NCBI GenBank assembly: GCA_012845835.1
Contig: JABAKD010000021.1
Coordinates: forward strand, 3,994,206 to 4,058,205
Direction of reading: 5' to 3'
Source: Undaria pinnatifida
Taxonomy: Eukaryota; Sar; Phaeophyceae; Laminariales; Alariaceae
DNA length: 64,000 nt
Part shown: piece after piece, positions 24,224-34,183 of the stretch
How the letters are laid out: each line of letters opens with the position of its first letter
Position numbering within the stretch: the first letter of the stretch is position 1
Position numbers and translations under genes: made by a program
The notes under the pieces: model-generated
What the model was told of the DNA's origin: nothing
What the model saw: the letters and a program-made list of their open reading frames with translations, nothing else
Database searches by the model: none

Positions 24224-24333
24224 AATTGCCAGGTAAAACGGCAAATTTCCCAAATTCCATAATAAATCATTGCCAAGGTAAAACGGCAAGCCCAAATTCC
24301 GTCATGAAGAATTGCCAAGGTAAAACGGCAATC
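24224..24333. repeat. Three copies of a TTGCC-N-GGCAA hairpin
   Basis: ATTGCCAGGTAAAACGGCAA occurs near 24225, and ATTGCCAAGGTAAAACGGCAA near 24269 and 24311, spaced 42-44 bp. Each can fold into a TTGCC/GGCAA stem with a ~10 base loop. They lie in the presumed 3' LTR/UTR of the copia relic. Confidence 0.75.
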
Positions 24334-24485
24334 CCTATACCAAATCTCTCAATCTCCATTCCAGCATTGATCTCCCAATCTAAAGCGAGACAGTAACTAT
24401 ACGGGAAAGGAAAATCCAACAAACAAGAGTATGCTGGTAAAATCCTCAACCAAAACCAATAACACCGTCTTCACTAAAAATAGCA

Positions 24486-24562
24486 TTCCGCCCGATAATA
24501 TCGGCCCCCCTGTTGTACAAAACATCATACCGCCCGATAACATCGCCCCCCCTGTTGCGTAC
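24486..24562. repeat. Two tandem CCGCCCGATAA units
   Basis: CCGCCCGATAATATCG and CCGCCCGATAACATCG, each followed by a run of C and CTGTTG, repeat with a period of about 40-45 bp. Confidence 0.65.
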
Positions 24563-24921
24563 TCTGGACGAGTAGGACAACAGAACGTGTCTGATATAGG
24601 ACATCCCAAATCGAACTATAACAGCCCCCCTGCTATTAATAGGTGCTCACCACACGGGAGTATGCAAAAGGCAACGATTGCATCTGAATTTAAAAGTGCT
24701 AAGGATACTAGTAATTTTGGGTCCCTGTACGTTGTGCATACTTAACCAATAGCCAACGTGTACGGCACGATTCATCAAGACCATCGGCATATCTTACTGG
24801 CGTGTTAACCTTACTCGACGCATGAGTACATCCCAATACTTTCTCCAATTCCCTAAAAATAAATTCTCCGTTCCACTCACCCAATACCCCAATACCCGAA
24901 AAAAAAAAAAAAATGCAAGAA

Positions 24922-26551
24922 ATCACCACAAATTCATCAAAAAGTTGCGGTGAAAACGAAACGCCTCCGTGTGCAAAGGCTTGGTGAGAAAATCAGCATG
25001 CTGCAGTGTCGACGCTACGTGGACAATCTCGAACTCCCCGTTAGCAACACGTTCCCGAAGGAAGTGATGCAAACATCAATGTGCTTTACTGTTGGGAGTG
25101 GTCGCAGGGTTTTTCGCCAAATGTATCGCCCCCTGGTTATCTTCCTTCACCGTGGTACACCCAACATCGCGGTCCGGGAAAATAAAACTCCAGGGATACC
25201 GCATGAAAATCGTCTCGCGAAAACCCGTGGCCATCGCCACATACTCTGCCTCCGTAGACGAAAGCGTAACGGATTTCTGCGTCCTAGAGTAAAACGATAC
25301 ACAGGCACCAGCGCACATGATAACTCCACCAGAGACAGACCTTCGGTCATTGGCCTCGTGCGCATAGTCCGCGTCCACGTACAACTCCAGCTGAACTCCA
25401 TCACTCAGACCCCTCTGAAAAGTAATACCGTAAGTACTCGTCGATTTGATGTACATCACGATGTGCAACGCTGCCTGCCAATGCAATAACTTTGGCGCTG
25501 CAGAGTACCTTGCCACCGCTCGAACCGCGTTAAAGATGTCCGGGCGGGTCTGGTTCGCCAGCCACATCAAATGCCCTACCAACGACCGAAAAGGCTCATC
25601 AACGTCTGGTTCATCGTGGTCAAACACCTCAAGCTTTAGGTCAACCACCGCAGGGATGCTCTTGCCGCGAGTGACACCAAACTTCGCTACGGTACTTTCA
25701 GCGAAAACCTGCTGTGATATCGTCAACTTCCCTGCATCCCAGTCTCGAGAAAATCGGCAACCTGCGTACCACCGCAACTCCCCCAGGTTGTTGATAGGAA
25801 CGAACTGGTTCAGGTCCTCACAAAACTTGTCACACCTACTCGTAAGCCCCATCGCAAATATGTCATCCACATGCACTACTACTACGATAGAAACGGCCCC
25901 CGCTTCCACCAAACGCATTACACACGCATCAGCCTCACACTGCTCAAAACCAAGACCCCTCATGCCGCGTACCAAGTGATGGTGCCATTGCCGCGACGCC
26001 TGCTTCAAACCATACAGGCTGCGGCACAACTTAACCACTTTACCGGACATCGACCCGCACCGCTTGGGGAGGCGCATGTAGACATCCTCACTTAGCTCTG
26101 ACTGGACAAACGCCTGCTCGGCATCAAAATGGCATAAATCCAATTCCAACTCGCACGCTATGGCAGCCAGCAAACGAATACTCGCAACTGATGGGCACGG
26201 GGAATAAGTCTCGAAATAATCAAAGCCTGCACGCTGCCCAAAGCCCCGCGCTACCAGCCTGGCCTTTGCCCGCACTACTCTACCAAATTCGTTGACCTTC
26301 CAAGAATAAACCCACCTAGCAGAGATTACGTTGATGCCGTTTCGTTGTTAAGTGTCACCACATCTCTTGTCCACCACAGCGCCGAACGGCCCCGCGCGGT
26401 ACAGACCGTCGAACTCTGTGTCCATGGCATCGAACCACACATCTCCGTGTTCATCCTCGCACGCTTCGCGATACGAGTCGGGCGTTACCAACTCACTCGC
26501 AGGGCATGAAGGCAGTTCAGGAGCGGGCATGTGCGGAGGAGACAAAGTCAC
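24922..26551 (-). pseudogene. Ty1/copia pol fragment (RT and RNase H), dead
   Basis: One minus-strand frame, read from 26551 down to 24922, carries the end of a copia polyprotein. It opens with the linker before RT (PDSYREAC...WFDAMDTEFD). The RT domain follows, with ARLVARGF, FDAEQAF (first catalytic Asp), SLYGLKQASRQW and HVDDIF (catalytic Asp pair). RNase H follows with YVDADYA, STEAEY and DNQGA, and the usual FLTKPLH tail ends at a TGA near 24922. It is interrupted by a TAA at 26348-26350 and by a TGA at 25076-25078. The second stop lies between two compensating indels, where the family has KHID-V-HHF. Gag, protease and integrase are missing, and the 5' break abuts a dispersed repeat. Confidence 0.92.
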
Positions 26552-26700
26552 TCTAACTTTTTATGACAATATTTTCAGGACGTCAGGTGTGAGTTCGACG
26601 AATTTCGGGTCAGTCCTTATATTTTCAAGCTGCTTGTTTGTACTTGTAATATACTATGCAGGTGATTTTTTCTTAATGGGAGGGGTCCTTTTCTTTCTTT
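26545..26700 (-). repeat. Dispersed repeat D, copy 1
   Basis: About 150 bp, reverse-complementary to 51040-51160 and 54195-54335. The shared core is GAAATTCGTCGAACTCAC followed by CTGACGTCCT, with GTACAAGTACCA/ATTACAAGTAC upstream and GACCCCTCCC at the outer end. It truncates the copia relic. No coding potential and no obvious terminal repeats; family unknown. Confidence 0.75.
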
Positions 26701-27969
26701 AAAAAAAATGTTTTTCTCCACTACAATGATTGGTGTTGGTAGTTTTACTTTAGATGGAGAATTTTGAAGCAGCTCTAACCTCGTGTCTATTTTATAAATG
26801 TATTTCTGTGAAATCCACTATAGTCTATTGCTCTACCGTATGTATGGTGGATGGTTTGTGGATGGATGGCTTGGTCAGGGTTGTTGGTACTTGTGGTTAA
26901 GTGCTTAAGTAAATTTTCTCTACCTGGGGGTGGTCTTATTATTTTGTTTTTTTGGACTATATAATATAATAGGGGCAGGTTTCGGTATACATCGGGAGTA
27001 TGAAGGCAGTAGTAATGATATAATAGATATCATGTAAAAGTTCCACCCGAAAAAAACAAGACAAAACAAAAACCAACAAACCAACAGACAAACAATAGTA
27101 GCTGATCGCACTAAATATCAATCTTCATATGATACCATTTATATTACTGAGTCATGTCATCATGCAAAAATTATTTTCCCGCGTGAGGAAATAATTTCAT
27201 CACCTACCTGTTAATTACACTGGCTATTTGCACTTTGTTACTGAGTCAGGCTAAATGAAGAGTCGATGAATTGGAAGTACACTACTCATCATGGAAAGCA
27301 ACGAGTTGTGAGCATGACTTGTGGGCCAACGAGTTGTGACCATGACTAGTGAGCATCATTAGCATAGTGTATACACATGGTACTTCCCTCGTATAGGCAG
27401 TGCACAGCAGCAGTGTATATCCAGTCCATCCCGTCCTTCCTGACCTTGTATTGGTCTCTCCAATATGAATGCTTGTATCCCATCCATGACATGTCGTGCT
27501 CGTTTTTCTTGGATCGCACTTCTTTTCAGTTCTATTCGCTCGTATATTGAACTCCTTCATCACCAAATGTTCACCTGTATGTTTGCCGCAGATGAAGGAA
27601 GTCTTTCATTTTTTCAGCACGTGAACATCTTAGCAATGCACTTGAACATGTCCCTAAGGTTCCCTTGTTCCCCTCAGTCACTACCGGACTGTACTACTGT
27701 AGCACAAAAGGCTGAGCTCAAAGCCTTGATTCCGCACACAACGAAGATTGAAGCAAGGAACCAATACCGACTGAATGTACACGTGCATTGCTTATTTATT
27801 GTGTAGTTGTTTTTCCATGATCTTGATTGAATATTTTGTTCCAGATTTTCTTCTTAGTAGACAACCTGTGCATAGCTGACCGTTAGATACGGAGAGACTT
27901 CGTCGCAGCGCTGTCGCTACGCTCCATCATCTACTCCGTAGCATATGCTCGTGGGGATTGTTTCCTGTG
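26701..27969. other. AT-rich stretch, no gene seen
   Basis: Low-complexity A/T-rich sequence with short frames only. It contains two tandem 28 bp units of CAACGAGTTGTGA(G/C)CATGACT at about 27299-27354. I recognise no transposon or gene here. Confidence 0.55.
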
Positions 27970-28112
27970 AACACTTGATTTGTGTAGAGCGCGAGAACGT
28001 GAGTTAACACTCGATGAAAATCGACGAGCAGCAAAATTGCTGAGCCCTATGCGCAATAAAATTTGAAGGCAAGAACCGGGGGGGGGAGGGACGATAGCCG
28101 TGACCACGATCT
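27970..28112 (+). mobile_element. SINE, 5'-truncated copy
   Basis: Matches the body and tail of the full SINE at 61711-61992: GCGCGAGAACGTGAGTTA, CGACGAGCAGCAAAATTGC, CCTATGCGCAATAAAAT, then AAGGCAAGAACC and a run of G. The tRNA-like head is missing. It lies against the 3' end of the gypsy integrase relic and probably interrupted it. Confidence 0.7.
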
Positions 28113-28153
28113 GGAAGAGGCCGACCGATGTGAGTGTTTTATATCCGTGACCA

Positions 28154-29455
28154 CTATGTGCGGTCGAAACCCGTCAGGGGGAGCCGTGGGAGTCCGCCCA
28201 TGTGGACCCCGTTGGGCGTCAGACCCGTCGCCGAGCTGACGGAGTTGTTGTAAGCGAACTCTACGTGGGGCAGATGCAAGCCCCAATCGTCTTGTCGCTC
28301 GTTGACGACCATAGCCAGCATTTGTGCCATAGTGTGGTTTACTCGCTCAACGCCCCCGTTACAGTTGGGATGATAGGAGCTTGTAGCAAGCTTGTGTACA
28401 CCCAACAGCTGATTTACAGCTTGTGAAAGCTTGGGGCAGAACTGCAGTCCGTTGTCCGAGAGTATCGTGCGCGGGCACCCCCACAAGGGGATGTATTGGT
28501 TCACCAGGATATTGGCTGTACCCTCCGCGGTGAACTCAGCGGCAGTGACGGGGAACATGTCTGCCCGACGACTGAAACGATCGGTGAACAGCAGGATGTA
28601 GGTGTTGCCTCGTGGTGTGACCGGAAGGGGGCCGAAGTAGTCAACACTGACGGCGATACCTGGACCTTCCGGCAGAGGCATTGTGATGATGGGCCAGCGG
28701 ACAGTCAGCCGTGGGGTTTTCCGCGCTTGGCACTTCAAGCAGTGGCGAAGGTACCACCGGGTGCACACACTCATGCCAATCCACCAATAAACGCGCTCCA
28801 GCATGCGCAACGTGCGCGTAGTGCCAAGGTGACAAGAGGCCGTCGAGTGACAACCTTGCATGATCCAAGGGCGCATGAGTAGGGGAACGTAGATGCGAGC
28901 TGGCTCGTCGTTTAGCAAGCAAGCAGCTCGCCCCACAGAGTCCGGTTTGTCGAAGCTTGTTGGCGGGAGTGTCGGGTTACGGACGAGTAGGACGATGTCG
29001 TCGTCGGTTGTATGTAGTCGACCCTTACCCGCCAGCTCCTGGATGTCTGAGAGGGAGGGACGCTTGGGCGAGGGGTAGCAGGCCAAAAAGTCGGGTGGCA
29101 GGGCCGACGGCCGGCCGGTAGAAATGTAACGCATCATGGCGTGGCACGTCGGCTCAGCGTGCTGCTGTCGCTTCCCATCGTCATGTGAATAACGCGCGAT
29201 GCAATCAGCGAACCGCAATTCAGCAGCGTTGCCGAGGGCGTCCGACCTTGTACATGCAGTCGGCGTGTCACCAGGAGAAGGCGTGAGCCGTAAGAGAGGA
29301 GCTCCCATATAGGCTCTGCGTGGTCGCCGTCGGACGGTAGTGGCACCGTGCGGACCGGCGAGTCCGCAAGAGCAGGGGCCGCGGCCGTGGGACTCGCGAC
29401 GGGGTTGTACCTCGTGTGGAAGATGGCCAAGGGGCCCCGCCGGGCCTGAATCCAT
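28154..29455 (-). pseudogene. Ty3/gypsy integrase region
   Basis: An open 433-codon minus-strand frame. Residues 203, 209, 239 and 242 supply an H-x5-H...C-x2-C zinc-binding motif (ending CLKCQ), the integrase N-terminal domain. The catalytic triad is complete and correctly spaced: D272 in VDYFGP, D334 in LSDNGLQF and E370 in GGVERVN, with exactly 35 residues between D334 and E370. Integrase would join element cDNA to host DNA. The frame ends after DRT, just before a SINE fragment, so the C-terminal domain is lost. The first ~200 residues are not recognised. The catalytic core looks intact, but the element around it is not. Confidence 0.9.
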
Positions 29456-29865
29456 AATCTACAGCGGGGGTGCATTACCCGTTGTTGTCGCTGTTCGTCG
29501 GCGCGTCGTCGACGACTGAGGGGCTGGAGTGCCAAGCATGGCGGAGACGGACACAGTCGAACCGGTGGTCGCGGCGGGGGCCGACTTCTGTGAAGAACGC
29601 CGGGATAGATAACTCGGCTGTGCGATGGGCGTCGCTGCAGCCAGAGCTTCTGCGGAGCCCGTGCCGCCCTCGATGGGTATGGCAAAAACCGAAGCGAAAA
29701 CGGTGTCAGCGGCAGGTGAAATCAACCCGCGGCCTGTACAGCCTTCGGTAGTGGCGACAGAGGCAAAACCACGAGCGAAGAATCTCCCCGGGGAAGCAGA
29801 AAGGCCGTCAATCCTTATACATGGCTCGTGTGTGCGAAAATCGTGAAACGCTGTAGAGGTGAGAG

Positions 29866-30050
29866 GGAGCCCACCCAAGGAAGCATGTTCAGTGCGGGGC
29901 ACGAGTCCACCCAAGACAGTGCTTTCGACGAGGGGTTCGAGTCCACCCAAAGCAGTGCTTTCGGTGTGGGGCACAAGCCCACCCAAGACAGTGCTTTCGG
30001 CGAGGGGCGCGAGTCCACCCAAAACGACCCTTGGGATAGGCGAAGAGGGA
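29866..30050 (-). repeat. 36 bp minisatellite within gypsy pol
   Basis: About five tandem 36 bp units containing CCACCCAAGACAGTGCTTTC. Because 36 is a multiple of three they stay in frame on the minus strand and encode a 12-residue repeat of the STVLGGLVPHTE type between the RNase H and integrase segments. Confidence 0.85.
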
Positions 30051-30640
30051 ACGCGCAGCCCGCGAGTCCATAGGTGGTAGATACCGCTTTCTCCAACGGG
30101 GTTGGGGCTTGTCAACCCCACGAAGTTGAATTTTGTCAAGCCACTGCGGTCGTACTCCGTAACAGGCTCTGGAAAACGGGCCGGAAAAATCGGCGATGCC
30201 GTTGGCGCTGCCTTTGCGGTACTCGAGTTTGCAATCGAACGCGGTGACGAACTCAAGCTACCACTCGACTCGTGCATGGAGGGTCCCCACTGTGCCAGTG
30301 CTCTCCTGTGTCTTGTGGCCGGAGGATATGCGGAACTTTGTTCTCCACAGCACCTTCGGAGGTGTTTGGGAGCCCAAACAGCGCTGCCGGTCCCGAAATC
30401 TAGAGGAGTCCAGTGCCTCTCCGAGTCGAGCGCTGCTCGACTGATATACGCGATTTTCTTAGTGGACGAAACGTTGTCCAGCGTCACAGTACCCTCGACG
30501 AAACAGGGGCCGTGTTCTGACAGCGCAAAGTCAGGGGCAACGCCAGAAGCTATCTCCGAAACCCCACTGATTTTAGTTGGCCAACGCATCCGAGAAATAG
30601 GTCGGAAACGCCAAAGGGGGAGTTTTGCGAGCGCTGGTAG
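30051..30640 (-). pseudogene. Ty3/gypsy RNase H region
   Basis: The minus-strand frame starting at 30589 reads FVEGTVTLDN, ISRAALDSERHWTPLDF and later RFPEPVTEYDRSG, all in the order of Ty3/gypsy RNase H and its downstream tether. Compared with the expected domain, the YLWGTKF...SDHKALE part is frame-shifted. The same segment recurs on the plus strand at 8305-8834. The frame runs on through the 36 bp minisatellite to a stop at 29459. I find no reverse transcriptase core upstream, where it should be; that region instead carries a NADAR-domain pseudogene. Confidence 0.75.
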
Positions 30641-30737
30641 CTGTTAACGGCCCGGTTGCGGCGCGGACGAGGTTTTATTGGTTCTTGCATTCGCAGTGCA
30701 GGTGCGGAACCGACTAGGGAAGGTCGGGTGCGCCGAC

Positions 30738-31209
30738 CGGTCTCATTGTCGCGAATAGCTTCGCGAACGGCAGAAAGTGCCTCACCGAGCAAGTTTTTCC
30801 TCTCCCCTGGCATGGGTTGTTGGCCGTGGGACCATCCGCCCGGAGACCAATGCCCCACACTGGGTCCAGAGGACTGAATTCAGCCAGAAGCTTGTTGTCA
30901 GAGCTCAAAAGGTGATATTTTTATGGCTGCATTCTGCGTGTATTTGGCGTAGGTGCCAGGTTACACGGCGTTTTGCTTCTCCCTGTCCCCAACAGCGGAG
31001 TCAAAGTTGCGCACGCCTCGACCGATGCGTTTGCGTGTGCTTGGACTAGTCGACGACATGATGAGCCCCACTGCTCGATGGTCTTGGAAAATCTTGGTCT
31101 TTTCGGCCATCATGTACAGCTCCGGGCAAAAATATGGCACGTCGTCCACGGCAAACGACGAAGGGGACCACGGTGGAAAATAGGATGGGGGCTGCCAGAA
31201 TAACACCAC
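30738..31209 (-). pseudogene. NADAR-domain (YbiA-like N-glycosidase fold) pseudogene
   Basis: Minus strand. The N-terminal half reads VVLFWQPPSYFPPWSPSSF, ELYMMAEKTKIFQDHRAV and IGRGVRNFD, matching the start of NADAR domains (phosphate/ADP-ribose-related N-glycosidase fold). After an in-frame stop just past REKQNAV the next conserved part, TYAKYTQNAAIK, continues. A frameshift leads to KLLAEFSPLDPVWGIGLRAD, and another to NLLGEALSAVREAIRDNE, the canonical C-terminal motif. Order and spacing fit a single domain with at least one stop and two frameshifts. Known relatives cleave N-glycosidic bonds in nucleotide metabolites; function here is lost. It sits between gypsy gag and RNase H relics, on the same strand. 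Confidence 0.8.
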
Positions 31210-31239
31210 TTTAGCTGTGGAGTATCCGAGAGAAGGGTC

Positions 31240-31870
31240 AAAAGCCATGTTGAAATTTTGGGTCTGCAATGTCCCCGTCCAGGAACACCAGGCCTCGGGA
31301 GCACGACGCCAATCCAAGCCCGTGGTATCTCGCCTCGGGTCTTTCTTCGCTCGTTGGCGGAAAAGCGCGAGAATACGCTCTAACTGCGCCCGAATATATA
31401 TATAATGGCAAAAACCGACGGTGCCAACCCGTCGGTAGCCTCGTTGGACATTTGTGGGTCTGCAATGTCCCCTTCTGGGAACACCGGTCCTCGGCTTTTT
31501 GGGCCTGCAGCGTCCCCTTGCGGGAGCACCAGGCCTCGGGAGCAAGATGCGAATCCGAACCTGGGGTTTCTCGCCTCGGGTCCTCCTCACTCGTTGGCGG
31601 AAACTCGTGAGAAGCCGCCCTCGCTGCAACCGAAAAAGAGTCCAACACCGACGGAGCCAACCCGTCGGTAGCCTCGTTGGGCATTTGAGTCTGCAATGTC
31701 CCCTTCTGGGAACACCAGTCCTCGGCTCTTTGGGCCTGCAGTGTCCCCCTCAGGAACACCAGGCCTCGGGAGCACGACGCGAGTCCGACCCCACGGTTTC
31801 TCGCGTCGTGGCCTTTTCGCTCTTTGGCGTATAACTGCAAGAAAACTGCTCTAACGGCGCCCGAAGGGGC
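31240..31870 (-). repeat. Tandem repeat, ~235 bp period, 2.6 copies
   Basis: CTGCA(A/G)(T/C)GTCCCC...GGA(A/G)CACCAGGCCTCGGGAGCA, TCTCGCCTCGGGTC and CCAACCCGTCGGTAGCCTCG recur at about 31260, 31500 and 31735. One minus-strand frame stays open across the array (31840 to 31238), giving a ~77-residue repeat. Another frame through the same DNA runs into the NADAR segment. No domain is recognised in the repeat itself. Confidence 0.8.
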
Positions 31871-33175
31871 AGAGGCTCTGAGCTGTTTCTGCTTGACGAA
31901 AGGCGCGATTCTACCGTAAATTTACGGGAATAGCGTCCAGCTGATCAGGCTGGAGGCCGTGGCGTCACCACTGGCCCGTCGCGCAGTGCCGGATCTTCTT
32001 CCTGTGCCACTGGGGCAGACGTAGCCTGAAACACGTGGGTTAGCGTGTCAAAAGACGAAGCAGGGTCCGTAGACCCTGTGGGCGTCTTCTGGAGCGGGGG
32101 TCCGGCAAGGCAATAATATTTTTACCCAAGGAGGCTCTTTTCCGTTATATCTCTTGGAGAAGGGAGACGAGGTAGCTAATCTTGTCGACTCCTTCTCGAT
32201 GGAAATAAGGACAGAGCGCCCGCTGTTATCGCGAGCAAACACTGGATCGAGCCTCGCAAAAGATCTCGGTGTTTTATGTGTTGGTCTTCTCACACCTCAA
32301 ATTGACCTCCACCTCGTGGTCAGAAAAACGTGTTTCGAGGGTCGACCGTCCCACACCTCAAAACGACCGCCACCGCCTGGTCAGGGAGAGGGGGGGATGA
32401 ACACATACGCGTAATAAGGCGACGCGCCGTCGCCGCAGCTATATTGTTGCGCGACATGTGCCTGGGGGGGAAGCGCGCACAGCGCAGGCTCCCGTGCCAT
32501 AGTTGATGGGGGCGGCGTTTGGAGCGCGTACCCCCATTGCTGAGTTTATGCCGCGGCTGAGGGAAACGGCGCTCAAAGCGCGGTTCCCGTCGCTGAACTC
32601 AGACCATGACCGAGGGGAACGTCACTGGAAGCGCGCGTTCTCGCCGTCGAGGAAAAATGAAAGAATAAAAAATTACCTGGCTGGAGGAAACCACGCTTGA
32701 AGCGCTAGTTTCCGCCGCCGGTACTACGCCGTGAGAATCGTCCGCAGACGGCGTAGGAGCCCGTGGGCTTTTAACAGAGGCAATCTGTGCTGCGTTACTG
32801 GACAGGCTAGCAACAGAACACGAGCATCTTCTGAAAGCAAAATAGGTACCCTCCGACAGTGTTGTCGACGGTGCCGTACCGCCGTCGAGCTGTCGATTGC
32901 CGTTACGGAATGTGCCAGGTTGGCGCGCGAGTGTATTTTCGCCCGGGTTGTGGGCGGCTCCAAAGCGCATTCGAGAAGCAGGAACGGGGGCAGAAGAGGC
33001 GGGCAAGCGCAGGGTACCATCATGGTGAACCAACGTGTATGTGGTATCGTTGTGATAGTTCACCTGGGCCTGATTCTGAAAGATGGCGACGATTGACCTG
33101 AAAGATGGCGACGATTTTTCTTGTGGTTGTCCAGGCGAGAAGATTTGTCGTCTCGGCGGTAGCAGACCATGCGTG
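31871..33175. other. Degenerate gypsy interior, no recognisable domain
   Basis: This is where gag C-terminus, protease and reverse transcriptase of the minus-strand gypsy relic would lie. A 203-codon minus-strand frame (33210-32599) follows the gag zinc knuckle but shows no motif I recognise. A 13-16 bp duplication (CTGAAAGATGGCGACGAT) occurs at about 33076 and 33098. I found no YxDD-type RT motif. Confidence 0.45.
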
Positions 33176-33345
33176 TGTGTGTCAACGTCGGTGTGCGTCA
33201 TCGTCGCCAAGTTGGCTAAGTTCAGGGTTCAAGCAGCCACTCGCAGTAATGAAAGGATGCCTCCAATGCTTGATGGAATGGTTGCCTTCGTGGCAGTTGA
33301 GGCAAAGCCCCCGGTTTTCTCGGAGGGCGTCAGCGCGAGGTGAAA
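33176..33345 (-). pseudogene. Ty3/gypsy gag zinc-knuckle fragment
   Basis: The minus-strand frame reads ADALRENRGLCLNCHEGNH, then SIKHWRHPFI and GCLNPELSQLG. CLNC-x4-H-x4-W (codons 33304 to about 33263) is a CCHC nucleic-acid-binding knuckle whose last Cys codon is TGG (Trp), so zinc binding should be lost. The following HPFI...LNPEL phrase is of the kind found after the knuckle in gypsy Gag proteins. It marks the 5' part of the same element as the RNase H and integrase relics. Confidence 0.6.
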
Positions 33346-33642
33346 GGAGGCCGCTTCAAATGGGAGGGTCATCTGTCTTAAACGAGTCCTTCACGGCAAA
33401 GACTTCTGCATGATGATGTTCTCCTAGTGGCCAGCAGTTCGATGTGTGGTCAAGCCAAGGGTCAGACGAATCATCGATGGGCATGACAGTTGAATGATGG
33501 CTCGATCCCGTCTGCCACGAAAGCGATTGAGACGGCATTCGGCCCTGGCCGCGCCCATGATCGGTGGGCCGGGGCCCCGACGGGGCGGATGACAGCGCTC
33601 CCGTCGAAGAAACAGGGAAAGAAAATGGCAAGCCTGGCCGGA

Positions 33643-33851
33643 CAAAAGGTTAACCAATAGCTTACCCAAACTAAGCCTTGTAACACTCTTCCCCCCTGAA
33701 ACGACTTGGATATTGACAGAGGTCCGCCGTACATCCGGCCGACCTGCTATCCCGCCGTTTTGTACGGCGGACCTCTGTCAATATCCAAGTCGTTTCAGGG
33801 GGGAAGAGTGTTATAAGGCTTAGTTTGGGTAAGCTATTGGTTAACCTTTTG
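33643..33851. repeat. Near-perfect 91 bp inverted repeat made of TRIM halves
   Basis: The arms 33643-33733 and 33761-33851 are reverse complements with about one mismatch and a 27 bp spacer. Each arm contains part of a TRIM terminal repeat (CTTACCCAAACTAAGCC) and interior through GACTTGGATATTGACAG. It is a head-to-head junction of two element copies, the left one truncated at both sides. Confidence 0.88.
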
Positions 33852-34183
33852 CAAGTGGTCAAACAGATTAATACCTCACCCATTACCTTAACAAATGGCG
33901 TCGTCGACAGACCATGGGTTTTTTGGGTCGTGGGTTCAATCCCCACATCCACCATAATAACCTTTTTCAGACTTTCCCCATGTCGAACTTGAAAAATACT
34001 CTCCCCGGTATACCCAGGAAATGAAACGTCTTGGATAAATGACAGGTCCGCCCGTATATCCGGCCGACCTGGTATCCCGCCGTCTCAGGGGGGGGAGAGT
34101 GTTATAAGGCTTAGTTTGGGTAAGCTATTGGTTAACCTTTTGCAAGTGGTCAAACGGACTAATACCCCACTAATTCCTTAACA
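33809..34183 (+). mobile_element. TRIM-like element, copy 3
   Basis: Terminal repeats 33809-33893 and 34100-34183 flank 206 bp with the TGGCGTCGTCGACAGACC site, the B box GGTTCAATCC (one change from the other copies) and a polypurine tract before the 3' repeat. Its A box is also altered (TGGTCAAACAG), so this copy is likely transcriptionally weaker if the boxes work. Its left end is fused to the inverted partial copy, so no left target duplication can be read. Satellite resumes at 34184. Confidence 0.85.

Larger units (their letters stand above)
23711..24921. other. Copia 3' flank, LTR not resolved
   Basis: This stretch lies between the satellite and the 3' end of the minus-strand copia pol relic, so it should contain that element's 3' LTR. 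I could not fix LTR ends because no second copy survives. It holds a GC hairpin (CCCGGGGCG...CGCCCCGCGGG, about 24012-24051), short repeats listed separately, and an A-run at 24900-24913 directly downstream of the pol stop. Confidence 0.5.

Noticed and set aside
31871-33175. Reverse transcriptase of the gypsy element
   Set aside because: No YxDD-type motif or RT block could be read on either strand.
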